A stretch of 64,000 nt of DNA from positions 90,563,285 to 90,627,284 of the forward strand of contig NC_079488.1 of the NCBI RefSeq assembly GCF_020520425.1, in the 5' to 3' direction. The notes beneath the pieces were generated by a model. That model had not been told where the DNA came from. It ran no database searches and saw only the letters and a list, made by a program, of their open reading frames with translations. The translations under genes were made by a program, and so were the position numbers. This stretch comes from Spinacia oleracea. Its lineage: Eukaryota > Streptophyta > Magnoliopsida > Caryophyllales > Amaranthaceae. Of the stretch, positions 23,712 to 34,565 are shown one piece after another. How positions within the stretch are numbered: position 1 is the first letter of the stretch; each line of letters starts with the position of its first letter.

Positions 23712-26603
23712 TGTAATCCCCCGTAATTTTATACATTTTATTAATATATTTTAACGTATAAGTAATTATATTAAAATAGAATTTACGAATTTTGAAATAA
23801 ATATTTAAGTAACGAATATTTATTTTTATACGTTTTAAATATTTCAACGATTTATGAAATTAAAATTATTTTAGAACTTTTTGTTGAAAAGAAATCGAAT
23901 TACAAAAACCGTTTGAATTTGGAAAACAATCCTAATGGGTTTTGGATTCAAACACTTAAACTCAATCCTAGTTCTAGCCCAAAATGATAAAGCCCAAATA
24001 ACAAAAACTCAAATTCTTTACTCCCTCCTCTTTCTATTTCACGTGAAAACCCAAAACCCAAAACCCTTCCCTTCTCCTTCACTTTCACGTGAACCAGGAC
24101 CCTCAACCCTCAACCTCATTGTTGCTTCCGCCACGCCGCCAGACCAGTCGTCGGAGACCACCGTTGTCCCTCACCGCAGCTTCAAACGCCGGTAACTCCT
24201 CCATCTCTTGCTTCATTGTTCTTGCTTCTCCTTCGTTCTTATTCTTATCCTCTTGGTTGTTTTTGTTGCTCTCTGCCGCCACCACCACTGCGCAACTGGT
24301 TGCGCCGCACCATCACAGCCACCGTGCACTGTTGCTGCACCGCCCAACTCGCCAACCAACGTTTTCCATCATCCTCTTTCTTGTTTCTTCATTTTCACGA
24401 CAGCAGCCAAGCACGACTAAGTGCGACCACCGTAGTCACCACCACCAGGCTCCAGCCGCGTCGCCCGTTCCCCGCGACCACCGCCCTGTGCTGCGCCGCC
24501 TGTGCTCCGCCGGCCAGCCTCCTCTCTCCTCTTTAATTCTTGGTTATTTCTTAAACCCTAAGTAACTAATTATTTTAATTAAATATAGTTGTTAATTTAA
24601 ATTATGTTCTTGATATTAAATTTATAATTTTTATGGTTTGAACATGATTTTCAGATTTGGGTTGAGATTATAAACGAATTAATTTTCAGTTTTTGATTAA
24701 AATATAAGTTAGGGTTTAATCATGTTTTATTAATTCGAATTATATTTTCTTGAATTAAAGTTATAGTTTTATGATTTAAATTATAGATTTCAGATTATAC
24801 GAATTATATAATAAAGTTACTAATTTTCAGATTATATTATATTGGTTAAATTAGTGCTTTTAAGTAGTAAAGTGTGACTTTTGAGGTTTTAAAGGCTTTA
24901 AATCATAATAGAAAGATTATATATTATTAAAGTTATTATTTTTATGATTTTAAAGATGTCGAATATATTTTGAGTAAGCTTTTAATTATTTTAGATTGCT
25001 GTAAATTTAAAGTATGATGCTTTGAAAGTTTTCAACGAATTTCAATAATTAATATAATAATTATGATGCTAGGAAACCAAATATTCAAGTTTCGATATTG
25101 AAAAATGTTCTAATTATGTTTAGGAAGGGTTTGAAGCTCCCTAATGTTGTTGAAAATTCAATATGAATTGATATGAGTCTATATTGGTTGTTGTTAGGTG
25201 GAGAATTCTCCGTAGGCGACTTTTGAATTATTAAAGTGGTCTTGCAGTTTGTTTACACAAGGTACGTACATACCTGCGTGCTTGGAATGTGTGCTAATTG
25301 TTGAAATCATGTTGATATTATTGTTGAACTTGGTGATGTTGATATTATAGACAAACTTGGTTATATGGAATGTGCATGTTTAATACTGTTGGACAAACTT
25401 ATTGAACTTATTTTGCACTATAAGAACTGTAACATGTTAGTATGGATGTTTGATACAAACATGTTGGTTGGGAACACTAGATTATTCTATATGATTGGGT
25501 TGGATCGATTGGTTGTTGTTCCCTTTCTATCTTTTCACTACTTTATAAGGGCGGAGGACCTTGTTTAGTAAGTTGAAACTCTATGCCCATATACAGGGTT
25601 GCTCATGGTTAAAGGAAAGGTTGGTTAAGTTGGAATGAGTCTTGATTTATGCTTTTATGATCACTTACTTAATTCCAAGATAAAAACAGTTGTGAACAAA
25701 GGTGAATTGTCTGTCTTATGTAATGGTTGAGTCATAACGGAATCTCAATTTGTAAATCATGTAAAGTGAAACTGAATAGCAATAGCTTTAGACTGTGCAC
25801 GTCTGAAGTGACGGACAAACAGGAGTTGGGGTTCATGGTGGTAGCCCATGGCCTTTTCTGGGACCGGATTGATCACCGTGTCCTATTTTTATTTAAACGT
25901 TCCTCGATATCGCAGGTCACTGAGGTTACGGAGTCGCGCCCGTACCTCGTCTTCCTTAGTGAAGACTTCTGGATGGTCAACTCGGTCCATTGTCTATTTC
26001 AACTAAAATAATATTATTGCTAAAAGTCTAGCCTAGTCTAGTCTGGTCAAGTATGGTCGTCAAACTATCATGTTTTATCTGCCCTTGTTTGTGTTCATTA
26101 GTATCATGTTAGGGTTGCTCGTTTAATAGAATCATGTTAGGATTATTATTGATTTAGTATGTAGTACTCAGCTTTGCTGATTACGTGCTTTTGCTTGTGC
26201 ATGTTGATCATGGCTATGCCTTATTGATCCTGTGATGACCCAATCTTTGGTGAGCAGTCTCTAAGGATCAATAAGCATTGTCCATCTGCAGGTTTGAAGA
26301 TGTTGCATCATTGGGATCGGGAATAGAGAGCTTGTATTTAGTTTTGATTTGCTAAGTTGACTTGGGTTTGCTTAATTGGACTTTAAACTTGTCATACTAT
26401 TTATATTTCCTTATTTTTGTTGGTTGATTTTTGGGACTAAACCTGTAATCGATTATTTATAAACCTAAAGTTAGTTTTATGTTTTCCGCTGCAAAATTCT
26501 GAATAAGCCGTTACGTTTTCACACGGGCGATAATGCCTTGATAATTCTCTACGTTTATATTAAAAGGTTATTTTAGAAAAGAGAGAATTGTCGGGGTGTT
26601 ACA
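23712..26603 (+). repeat. 3' LTR of the Gypsy element
   Basis: Same length and offset (7,447 bp) as the 5' LTR, with three substitutions noted. Followed by the GTCCT duplication. Confidence 0.92.
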
Positions 26604-27011
26604 GTCCTAATCCGCTAAAAACGCCCGTGTATTTTGAATGAAAGTACGAAATTACCCTTTCCTTCACTTCTTTCCCTTCACCCCTTCCCATCACCCTTAA
26701 CTGACCATGGTCCACCCAAACACCTCCACCTATTGTTGCCCATAACCCTCCCCCCTTGGCACTGCACCTCCACCTCCCCTCCCCCTTGGTGCTGCAATCC
26801 CCTCCACGTTGCACCACCTTCACTGTCGCGAAGACAAGAGAGGAACGACGAAGAGGAAGATGCCGACAAAGATAAGAGAGGAACGACGAAGAGGAAGATG
26901 CGTCGATGATGTCGTCCCAGCCACCGCCTGCTTCGCTGCTTTAACCGGTTAGTTTTCAATTTCTTTTTATTTTTAAAATAACACGACGCCCCCCAGATTT
27001 GGCGGCCGTGT

Positions 27012-27118
27012 CCATTGTTGAGCCGCCCGGAATTAGCGGCGGTGATCATGGCCCAACCGCAGATCTTGCGCGGCTGAGCCATGGTCGCCGCCGCTAATTT
27101 TGGGCGGCTCAACCATGG
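27012..27118. repeat. GC-rich inverted repeat, hairpin 1
   Basis: Arms 27012-27052 and 27078-27118 are near-complementary (CCATTGTTGAGCCGCCC against GGGCGGCTCAACCATGG), with a 25-bp loop. Confidence 0.75.
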
Positions 27119-27402
27119 ATTTGGCCGCTTAATTGGGCGGCTCCCCTATTTTAAAAAAAATTGTTTGAGATTTAAATTAATTTAATTGAAAAATTTTAGA
27201 TTTTTTTTTCCGGATTATTTACAAATTTTACAATTTTTTTGAGCAGATTTTTTAAAACTATCCCTAAAATGTCATAATTTTTTAAGAATTACAAAATTAA
27301 ATAAACTGGAAATACAATTTTAAAGAATAATTTTTTTTTAAAAAAAACTAAACATAGCGGCGTGAAAAAATATATTTTTTTAAAAAAAAATATGGGGCTG
27401 CT

Positions 27403-27549
27403 GCCTAGAATTGGCGGCGGCGGACCATGGTGGCCCGCCCAGAAAAGGCGGCACCCACCATGGCTCAGCCACCCTAGATATGCGGTTGAGCCATAGTGGG
27501 TGCCGCCTTTTCTGGGCGGGCCACCATGGTCTGCCGCGCTAATTCTAGG
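27403..27549. repeat. GC-rich inverted repeat, hairpin 2
   Basis: Arms of about 65 bp (27403-27470 and 27485-27549) share CATGGTGGCCCGCCCAGAAA against TTTCTGGGCGGGCCACCATG, with a loop of about 14 bp. It shares words with hairpin 1 (GAGCC, CCATGG). Confidence 0.85.
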
Positions 27550-28098
27550 CGGCAGTGGCGTTGAATAAAAAAAATCGAACTTTCAACAACGAGGCTGCCC
27601 ACATGGGCGACGACCACGACGTTGAAGGAACGTCGTCGTCCATGCGGTGGTGTGTTCAAGGTGGTGGTGTCGGTGGTGAAGATGATGGTGGTGGAGACGG
27701 TGGTGCGCAACAGAGGTGGTGCAGATTATGGTGGTAAAATGTCAAGAGGTGGAGTAGAATTTATAAATTCACAAATATCCTTTCATGTAAAATACGCGGG
27801 CGTTTTTAGCGAACGAGAACGTGGAATAACGATACACATATTTTATTAAAAGAATCATAAAATAAAGTGGTTGAATGAATTTGGGGGGTGTGAATGAATT
27901 AAATAAGGTGGGTGGAAAAATCAATGGGAATAATTGGGTAGGTGGATGAAATAAATGTAGGATATGATAGGAAATTAAATTGTAGAATGAGGGTCTTTTG
28001 GAAAAAATAATGGCCAAAAATAGTAAAGATTCCAACTGTGAAGAACAAAAAAGAACGCCGAATCGGGAAACGGGAAAAACATTTAGAAAAAGAGGGAG

Positions 28099-28673
28099 TA
28101 GCATATTTAGTTAGCTTGTTTTGATGCTTGGAAACGGAATCAGATAAGCAAATCTGTTACTTGTTGTTTGGTATGATAACATTAGTATTCCAATCAATTC
28201 CTCAAGGATAACAGGTCCTCCTCATTTGTTACCTTGGATTCCTTAGCGGTAAAAATTGACCTTACTCTCCTCCTCTAATGACTAATGACTAATGCATTCT
28301 TTATTTTGCCTCCTAGCTCACTTGCTCTTTCTTTTTAATTGGTTTCTCAAATTTTCTCTCTCCATTGCAAATGGAAACGTATAATACTATATCAACTATA
28401 TTTTGCATTTTAATTATTAAGGAGTAATTTAATACGGAGTATACGAGTAATAAAAAAATATGGATGATAAATGTCAGGATGTGAAAACTTCAGTTAACAA
28501 AAAAAACTGCAATGATAATATTATTGTCGTACTTATTTTTTGTAGGAAAGGAAAATGTTTAATAATCTATGCAAGTGATTCCATTCCACTTCTTAACCAA
28601 ACAAACTTGAACAACAACGACAATCATTACCGTTTCCAATTCTAATATGTTTCCAATCCATTTCATTTCCGTT
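28099..28673. other. AT-rich intergenic stretch
   Basis: Contains short repeat debris (GGAGTAATTTAATACGGAGTATA near 28421). No convincing gene. The 61-aa frame at 28460 is unsupported. Confidence 0.4.
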
Positions 28674-28937
28674 CACTACAAAAATTGTACCATTAACAAC
28701 GGGAAATCCCGTCGCTAAAGGTCAATAATCGTTGATTAATGACGGGATTTCATGCCGTGAACCCGTCATAAAAAGGGCCGTCGTTAATGAAAAATCTCGT
28801 CGTTAACCCGTCGTAAAAGACATTTACGACGATTGTTCCCGTCTTTGTTTGGTTGTTAGCCCCATTGCAAAAGGATTTTGCGACGGGATTTTTCACCCTT
28901 CGTAATTAGGTCGTTAAAGATACAAATTCTTGTAGTG
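28674..28937. mobile_element. CACTA-type MITE
   Basis: Starts CACTACAAAAATTGTA and ends with the inverted form of CACTACAAGAATTTGTA. The 264-bp interior has repeated CCCGTCG/AACGACG subterminal words. A clean 3-bp duplication was not seen (GTT left, GAC right). Confidence 0.8.
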
Positions 28938-29325
28938 GACGTTGTTCATACCAAACACCCCCTTAGAGTGACTAATAGGGAGACTTAATACGTGAAATAG
29001 TGTCCAAAGGCTCCTAATCTAATTCCCTGAAAGTAGACAAAGCAAATAGGATGAGCTTGAATAAGTTCTCCTCACATTTAGACACATACTTGTAGTTTTA
29101 ATGGGAATATATGATTTAAATAGAAGTGCAATTTAAAGGTTGGGAGAATATATAAATTATATGCTGAATTAATATTGAGTGTTAAAGGGAGAGATGTAGT
29201 TGAAGAGGCTAATGAATACTCCGTTGGATTATTGGTGAATTATGTTGAATGAGGACCAGAGGAAGATGAAGTGGAAGAGGCGTCGTAACTGTAAAAAATA
29301 GCAAACAACAAAAAGAAAAAACAAA
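28938..29325. other. Intergenic stretch without recognisable gene
   Basis: AT-rich sequence with no ORF or repeat that I can name. Confidence 0.4.
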
Positions 29326-29480
29326 TCTATACTAATATATTAAAAGGCGTTTATTAGAATGTATATGTGACACGTAGATCCTCCTTATTACACCATGTCA
29401 CCACTAATAAGAGTCATGACATGTAGCAAGGATCGAACATCGAACCTCGTGAATTAAAGTTTTATTTCCTACCATCTTAG
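29326..29480 (+). mobile_element. Helitron-like 5' terminus
   Basis: TCTATACTAATATATTAAAA matches the conserved start of many plant Helitrons and follows an A. It is followed by GGATCGAACATCGAACCTCG, a word often near such ends. The 3' hairpin and CTRR end were not located, so extent and completeness are unknown. Confidence 0.45.
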
Positions 29481-29917
29481 CTAACTACTATATATGTATG
29501 TTATATCTTACCATATAAATGTAAAATATAATATTTTTAAAATGAGTAGTAATAAATTAAAGAAAAAATGATAATATAAATCTCACCTTTGGCCGATCTG
29601 CTTAAAACAATCCCATTTTTAATTAATTACAGAACAATCCAACTTATTATATACACCTTCTAAAAACAGACCACTTTAAACGTTTATATGAAGTATTGTA
29701 CTTCGCCAATTCAGGAAGAAAAAAGTGTGCTACCAAAAATCAAACAAACAGAGATAGCAAGTATAAATAAAAGAGGAATTAAGATTGAAGATTCCTCTAG
29801 TTGACCAAGAAGCACCCCAAGCCCCCTTCCCCCCAATTCCCAAAAGAAAAGTAAGAAAAAAGATTTGATATTTGCTCTAGACTTCTACTAACAGAAGAAA
29901 AAGAGAGTGCGTCAGAG

Positions 29918-30022
29918 ATGAACACAAGCAAACCAGAATGTTGGAATGATCCCCTTTCAAGTGTGAAACATGCACCAGGTCCAGGTGGTTGGCTTGTGGG
30001 AAAACAAGCTTATGTAAATTAA
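29918..30022 (+). CDS. Possible first coding exon or captured gene fragment (34 aa)
   Basis: A short frame, MNTSKPECWNDPLSSVKHAP followed by a GPGGWLVGKQAY segment, is preceded by about 150 bp of purine-rich leader-like sequence. It has non-random composition for a protein start and may continue by splicing at GCTTAT|GTAAAT. I cannot name the family. It lies about 0.6 kb downstream of the Helitron-like end, so it may be a captured exon. Confidence 0.3.
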   Translation: MNTSKPECWNDPLSSVKHAPGPGGWLVGKQAYVN

Positions 30023-30924
30023 TTCCAACTTGTTATAAAACCAAAGCTCCGGGTAATTTTTTGTAATAAAGAAGGGTCTCTCGAGGACAAAACAAACACA
30101 TATTTAAATGAAAAGCGAACCAAGTAAATTAAATGAATAAAATTTGATTTTACATGAATAAAATTTGAATTTAGATTAATAAAATTTGAGGTTAAATGAA
30201 AACAATTTAAATGTATATTTTGAAAGTCTGTTTATTTATGATTATGCCATGCGATTTGTACTATTTATCATAATAGTTTTTTGATTTATAATCATCTGCA
30301 TCAATACTGTGTTTGGAAACGAAGTTCATGTAGAAGTGTGAGAGTAAAACTATGGAAATCTATAGAAAACAAATCTAAAGAAATATGCTAAATTTTATTT
30401 GTTTGGCTAATTATTAAGGAACACTATAGAAAATGGACTATTAATATTTCTCACTTGTTTTATTTTTTTTTCTGACATATTGCGAAGGGTTCGTGCGCAA
30501 ATTTCAAAGGATTCTACTTGAAAAGATGTGAAAACATTAAAAATCACTGTTCGCGTCAGGATATAAGCGGTGGAGTACGAACTATGCTTTAGGATGCATA
30601 ATAGGAATTGTTTTGATTGTAACACTATGTATTTTCTTTGATTTTGTGTTATGCACATCTATTTTATCATTGTAGATGTAGTATGACTGATTATTAATGA
30701 TATTGTTCGTTCCCGTCAAAAAAAATTTATTTTCACAATTTTCCCACCACTTATAGGAAAAAGTGTGGAAAAATAAAATACGCAAAATATAACTAGTTAA
30801 TTTCCACGTACTTCCACACATTTCATTTTACTCATTTCTCCATTTCAATCACGGAGTATCAAACTAGCTAAAATTAAGGAATTTTTCCATTTATACAATT
30901 TTACACACTTTTCTTCATTAAACT
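30023..30924. other. AT-rich intergenic stretch
   Basis: No gene or element boundaries recognised. Three near-repeats of GAATAAAATTTGA occur at 30135-30190. Confidence 0.4.
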
Positions 30925-31598
30925 TAGGGGTGTTCATGGGTTGTTAACCGTCTCGAAACTTGATTCGGTTCGGTAACCGAAAATTTCGGTTAGACATTTT
31001 CATCAACTGTAATCGTACCGTTTAAACGGTTAACCGCGGTTTTGATACGGTTACCCGGTTAACCATAAACCGCTATTCAGTTTTTATTTTTATTTTTATT
31101 TGGTATCGCATTTATCGTATTATTTTTTTTACAAGAAATAACATTTTTAAACAGAAGATCAAGTCAAATAAAAATAAGTCCAAACAACGCCAAAAAGTAC
31201 ACAAGCTCATCATGTTAAAACAAAATTACGAAGTCACGTACTCATTTTTCCAATAATGGACTAATGGGCTAAGAGCCTAAGATGTAATGACCTAATTGAG
31301 CTAGCAGCTCACAAACAAACATTTTTTTTTACTAAAATACTTTACCTATACTTAGTGATTTTGTCACCACCACCAAAATTAAAATGAATACTTTTTTTAA
31401 AAACATAAATTTCGGTTTTTTCGGTTAATCGTTTTGTCAAAATTCGTAACCGTAACCGACCCGTTTAACCGTTAATTTTGTCGGTTCTGTTACCCTAACC
31501 ATTTATGTTATTTTTTGGGTTCGATTTACGCCCGTTTAATCCAATTTTTCCGATTTTTGGTACGGTTCGCGATTACGATTTTTTTATGAACACCCCTA
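30925..31598. mobile_element. hAT-like MITE
   Basis: The 674-bp block is bounded by TAGGGGTGTTCATG and CATGAACACCCCTA, a common plant hAT-type end. The interior has many GGTTAACCG / CGGTTAACC words near both ends. An 8-bp duplication was not clear. Confidence 0.75.
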
Positions 31599-31620
31599 AA
31601 TTTTACAAAAGCTTTTGTGT

Positions 31621-31926
31621 AAGACCGCCTAACGGTTAGACCACTTTTTCGGTACTAACTAAATTAGTGTAAAACATAACTAAAATTAATAAAATCATAA
31701 CTAATTGAATAGCAAAATAGATAAGGTATAAAGACAAATAGTTAAATTTATGAGTTGAATAGTTATTATTTATTAACAAACTTATTATTAACTAAAACTC
31801 ATAAAATCTTAACTAATTGATCTCATTGTTTAATTAATCAATTTTATTGTTTAACTAATTGGTTCAGTGCTTAACTAATCAGTTCCATTAGGTGACAACA
31901 AAGTGGTCTAACTGTTAGGCGGTCTT
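31621..31926. mobile_element. TIR MITE upstream of lycopene cyclase
   Basis: Inverted ends AAGACCGCCTAACGGTTAGA (start) and TCTAACTGTTAGGCGGTCTT (end) enclose about 306 bp containing repeated TTAACTAATTG words. Superfamily not determined. It lies about 0.6 kb before the LCYB start codon. Confidence 0.75.
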
Positions 31927-32506
31927 TTCTAAAAGTTTGTATAAATGTAAACGAGAGTCCTCACCTCTCTCTAAGGGAAAAAAAACTAAAAAACAAAATA
32001 CTCCGTATATAATTAGATATCCCAAAGTCTTCACACGGTAAAAGGTGAAAACATTAAAAGATGACACCCCAACTTTAACTTTCGAACTGTTTTGTTTTAC
32101 AACAAATAAATTTGAAAACGTCAAAAAATCCATTTGATTAGCAAGTGCTTTGACGCGAGCGCCACACAAGTCACAAGGTGCAGAGTCACCCAACTTCCTC
32201 ACACTCACACAGCTACTTTGCCTTCTCATGGTGGAAAACTGCGCAACTCCTCAACCGTCCAAATTCCACTAATAAAGGATAAATTTATCGTCTGATCTTC
32301 ATTAGCCGGTAAACATTCTTTATGATTGTATTTTTTATTCCAAATTTTGGGTTCAATTATCGGTTTTTATGATTGCAATTGTGTGTGAAGTGGGGATCTG
32401 TTTTATATGATTGTTAACTTTTTGTAGTGTTAATTTTTTTGAGTAATTTTGGAAGATTTGGAGGATACCCAGTCCGGGATTTTTTAATTTTTTTATTGGA
32501 GAATAA
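31927..32506 (+). promoter_or_regulatory. LCYB upstream region
   Basis: The region between the MITE and the LCYB start codon should hold the promoter and 5' UTR. No TATA box is compelling. The minus-strand 104-aa frame here (31915-32229) has no family match and is treated as chance. Confidence 0.4.
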
Positions 32507-34003
32507 ATGGGTACTTTGCTTAAGATTCATACTAAGCTTGAACTTTGGAGCCCTATAATTCATGGGTTTTCAGAGAAATGGTCTAATTTGAGAGTTTCAA
32601 AAGGAAATCAGCATTTTATTAGAAAATCCAGTAAAAAATGGTGCAAAACTGGGTTTGTTAGCGCAAGCAGAAGTACCCTTTTGGAATTAGTTCCAGAGAC
32701 CAAGAAGGAAAACCTTGAATTTGAGCTGCCCTTATATGAGACATCAAAGAACATGGTGGTAGACCTTGTTGTTGTGGGAGGTGGCCCTGCTGGACTTGCT
32801 GTTGCGCAGCAAGTTTCCGAGGCTGGTCTCTCGGTTTGCTCGATTGATCCATCCCCTAGATTAATATGGCCTAATAACTATGGTGTTTGGGTGGATGAGT
32901 TTGAAGCCATGGATTTGCTTGATTGTCTCGATACTACTTGGTCGGGTGCTGTTGTTTACATTGATGAGGGGTTGAAGAAGAATCTTGATAGGCCATATGG
33001 AAGGGTTAATAGAAAGCTATTGAAGTCCAAAATGATGCAAAAATGTATAACAAATGGGGTAAAATTCCATCAAGCAAAAGTGACAAAAGTGATACATGAA
33101 GAATCTCAATCTGTAATTATATGCAATGATGGAGTCAGAATCCAAGCTTCTGTTGTTTTGGATGCAACGGGGTTTGCTCGATGCCTTGTTGAGTATGATA
33201 AGCCATACAATCCAGGTTACCAAGTTGCTTATGGAATTGTGGCTGAAGTTGAAGGACACCCTTTTGATGTGGATAAGATGTTATTTATGGATTGGAGAGA
33301 CTCACACTTGGATGACAATAAGGAATTAAAAGAGAAAAATAGAAAGATTCCAACATTTCTATATGCAATGCCCTTCTCTTCAAATAGAATATTCTTGGAG
33401 GAAACCTCGCTTGTAGCTCGACCTGGAGTTGCTATGGAAGATATTCAACAAAGAATGGAAGCTCGATTGAGACACCTTGGCATAAAAGTGAAGAGCATTG
33501 AGGAAGATGAACGTTGTGTAATCCCTATGGGTGGTCCACTTCCTGTAATCCCACAAAGAGTTGTTGGAATTGGTGGGACTGCAGGTATGGTGCATCCTTC
33601 TACTGGTTATATGGTGGCAAGGACCTTAGCAGCAGCTCCAATTGTTGCAAGTGCAATTGTTCAGTACCTTGGTTCAGGAAGCCCAAGTGAATTATCTGCA
33701 GGAGTTTGGAAAGACTTATGGCCAATTGAGAGGAGACGACAAAGGGAATTCTTCTGCTTTGGCATGGACATTTTGCTCAAACTTGATTTGCCAGGCACAA
33801 GAAAGTTTTTTGATGCATTTTTCGATCTAGAACCGCGGTATTGGCATGGATTCTTGTCCTCTCGTCTATATCTTCCAGAACTTATATTTTTCGGGTTATC
33901 CCTTTTTGGTCATGCTTCTAATTCTTCTAGGCTAGAAATAATGACAAAAGGCACTCTTCCTTTGATAAATATGGTCAACAACTTAGTCAAAGATAAAGAG
34001 TAA
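32507..34003 (+). CDS. LCYB: Lycopene beta-cyclase, chloroplastic
   Basis: A single-exon gene of 498 aa, the usual length for plant LCYB, which is also intronless in other eudicots. The enzyme cyclises both ends of lycopene to make beta-carotene at plastid membranes. Residues 1 to about 80 include a basic transit peptide. A dinucleotide-binding fold starts at about 86 (VVVGGGPAGLAVAQQVSEAG). PNNYGVWVDEFEAMDLLDCL, DATGF and PGYQVAYGI are conserved cyclase blocks. The FLEET catalytic motif is at 296-300. IGGTAGMVHPSTGYMVART is near 355-373 and WPIERRRQREFFCFGMDILL near 405-424. The sequence matches LCYB more than epsilon-cyclase or neoxanthin/capsanthin synthase as I recall them. The gene is intact. 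An AATAAA at 34077-34082 could end the transcript. Confidence 0.97.
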   Translation: MGTLLKIHTKLELWSPIIHGFSEKWSNLRVSKGNQHFIRKSSKKWCKTGFVSASRSTLLELVPETKKENLEFELPLYETSKNMVVDLVVVGGGPAGLAVAQQVSEAGLSVCSIDPSPRLIWPNNYGVWVDEFEAMDLLDCLDTTWSGAVVYIDEGLKKNLDRPYGRVNRKLLKSKMMQKCITNGVKFHQAKVTKVIHEESQSVIICNDGVRIQASVVLDATGFARCLVEYDKPYNPGYQVAYGIVAEVEGHPFDVDKMLFMDWRDSHLDDNKELKEKNRKIPTFLYAMPFSSNRIFLEETSLVARPGVAMEDIQQRMEARLRHLGIKVKSIEEDERCVIPMGGPLPVIPQRVVGIGGTAGMVHPSTGYMVARTLAAAPIVASAIVQYLGSGSPSELSAGVWKDLWPIERRRQREFFCFGMDILLKLDLPGTRKFFDAFFDLEPRYWHGFLSSRLYLPELIFFGLSLFGHASNSSRLEIMTKGTLPLINMVNNLVKDKE

Positions 34004-34296
34004 TATGTTTTAGATATTGTTCAATCTTTTGTGATCATACATATACAGCTCATTTCCTTCAGCTTGTAGATGTATAATAAATATAATATAATATAAATTG
34101 TGAATTACTTTCTTTGCACTCTCCTGGATGTATTGCCTTCTTCATATGTACTTGTATTCCTTTTGTTTGAAGCTTTCAACTGATCTGTAATGTTGTTTCT
34201 TAATCTACATGTACTGTCTCATTATGGATCTTACCTGTGATACTGAGTTCCATTTTGAACCTTTTTGTCCAGAAGTTCTCTCTATTACATATTTAC
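34004..34296. other. LCYB 3' flank
   Basis: Holds the LCYB 3' UTR and T-rich downstream sequence. No other gene is seen. Confidence 0.5.
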
Positions 34297-34520
34297 ATCC
34301 GCTAGTTTGTTGCCGTGCCTCCCAATGAACTTAACTTGCACTTCCTTCATCTGCTTGCATAGCTCCCTACAATAATTGACATCATTCAGATAAATGTTAG
34401 GGATAAGATCTTGTTCCCTTAACATGTCAACCGCTATCGAATAATCTCTGTTTGTGGTTTCTGCCTCCTAAATCATATTGTTGCACCAACCGTAGTGCTT
34501 CCCGAATGACCTTTAGTTCA
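34297..34520 (-). pseudogene. RNase H-like (reverse-transcriptase-like) fragment
   Basis: Minus-strand translation gives EAETTNRDYSIAVDMLREQ, then RELCKQMKEVQVKFIGRHGN and KLADV. This is the layout of the plant RVT_3/RNase H-like domain from non-LTR elements. It has stops and no flanking domains. Confidence 0.5.
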
Positions 34521-34565
34521 TGAAGGACCTTTTAGGATTGAATGCTGATTTGTATGACAATTTAA

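Larger units (their letters stand above)
16265..26603 (+). mobile_element. Full-length non-autonomous Ty3/Gypsy (chromovirus/Tekay-like) LTR retrotransposon
   Basis: The 10,339-bp element is flanked by the perfect 5-bp target duplication GTCCT (16260-16264 and 26604-26608). Both LTRs are exactly 2,892 bp and differ at only three positions I could find (17045 C/T, 17831 A/G, 18413 A/G in 5'/3' copies). The insertion is therefore very young. The LTR ends TGTAATCCCCCGTAA and GGGGTGTTACA resemble Tekay/Del chromoviruses. In contrast, the interior is a decayed gag-pol with many stops and large deletions. The copy must have been mobilised by proteins from another element. It inserted into the left TIR of the hairpin-rich element. 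Confidence 0.92.
26604..27828. mobile_element. Hairpin-rich TIR element (main part; left tip lies at about 16245-16264)
   Basis: The left word CGCTAAAAACGCCCGTGTATTTTG (26612 on) is inverted at the right (to about 27812). Similarity between the arms continues outward through TTATTC-ACG, which on the left lies before the retrotransposon at about 16250-16260. The retrotransposon thus landed in the left TIR. The interior holds two GC-rich hairpins and open frames (26634-26909, 26678-27112 minus, 27555-27849) that look like by-products of GC-rich repeats. Superfamily unknown. Confidence 0.6.
16071..28098. mobile_element. Outer Stowaway-like MITE split by nested insertions
   Basis: The left end CTCCCTTCGTTCCTTAATGT (16071) and right end ACATTTAGAAAAAGAGGGAG (28098) are inverted and flanked by TA (16069-16070, 28099-28100). 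With the LTR element and one target copy removed, about 1.7 kb remains, including the hairpin-rich TIR element. The element therefore received at least two later insertions. Confidence 0.6.

Noticed and set aside
26678-27112. 144-aa minus-strand frame
   Set aside because: Arises from GC-rich inverted repeats in the hairpin element; composition is not protein-like.
31915-32229. 104-aa minus-strand frame upstream of LCYB with a CDLCG word
   Set aside because: Only one cysteine pair, overlaps a MITE end, no family match.
33126-33329. Alternative frames within LCYB
   Set aside because: Shadows of the intact 498-aa cyclase frame.
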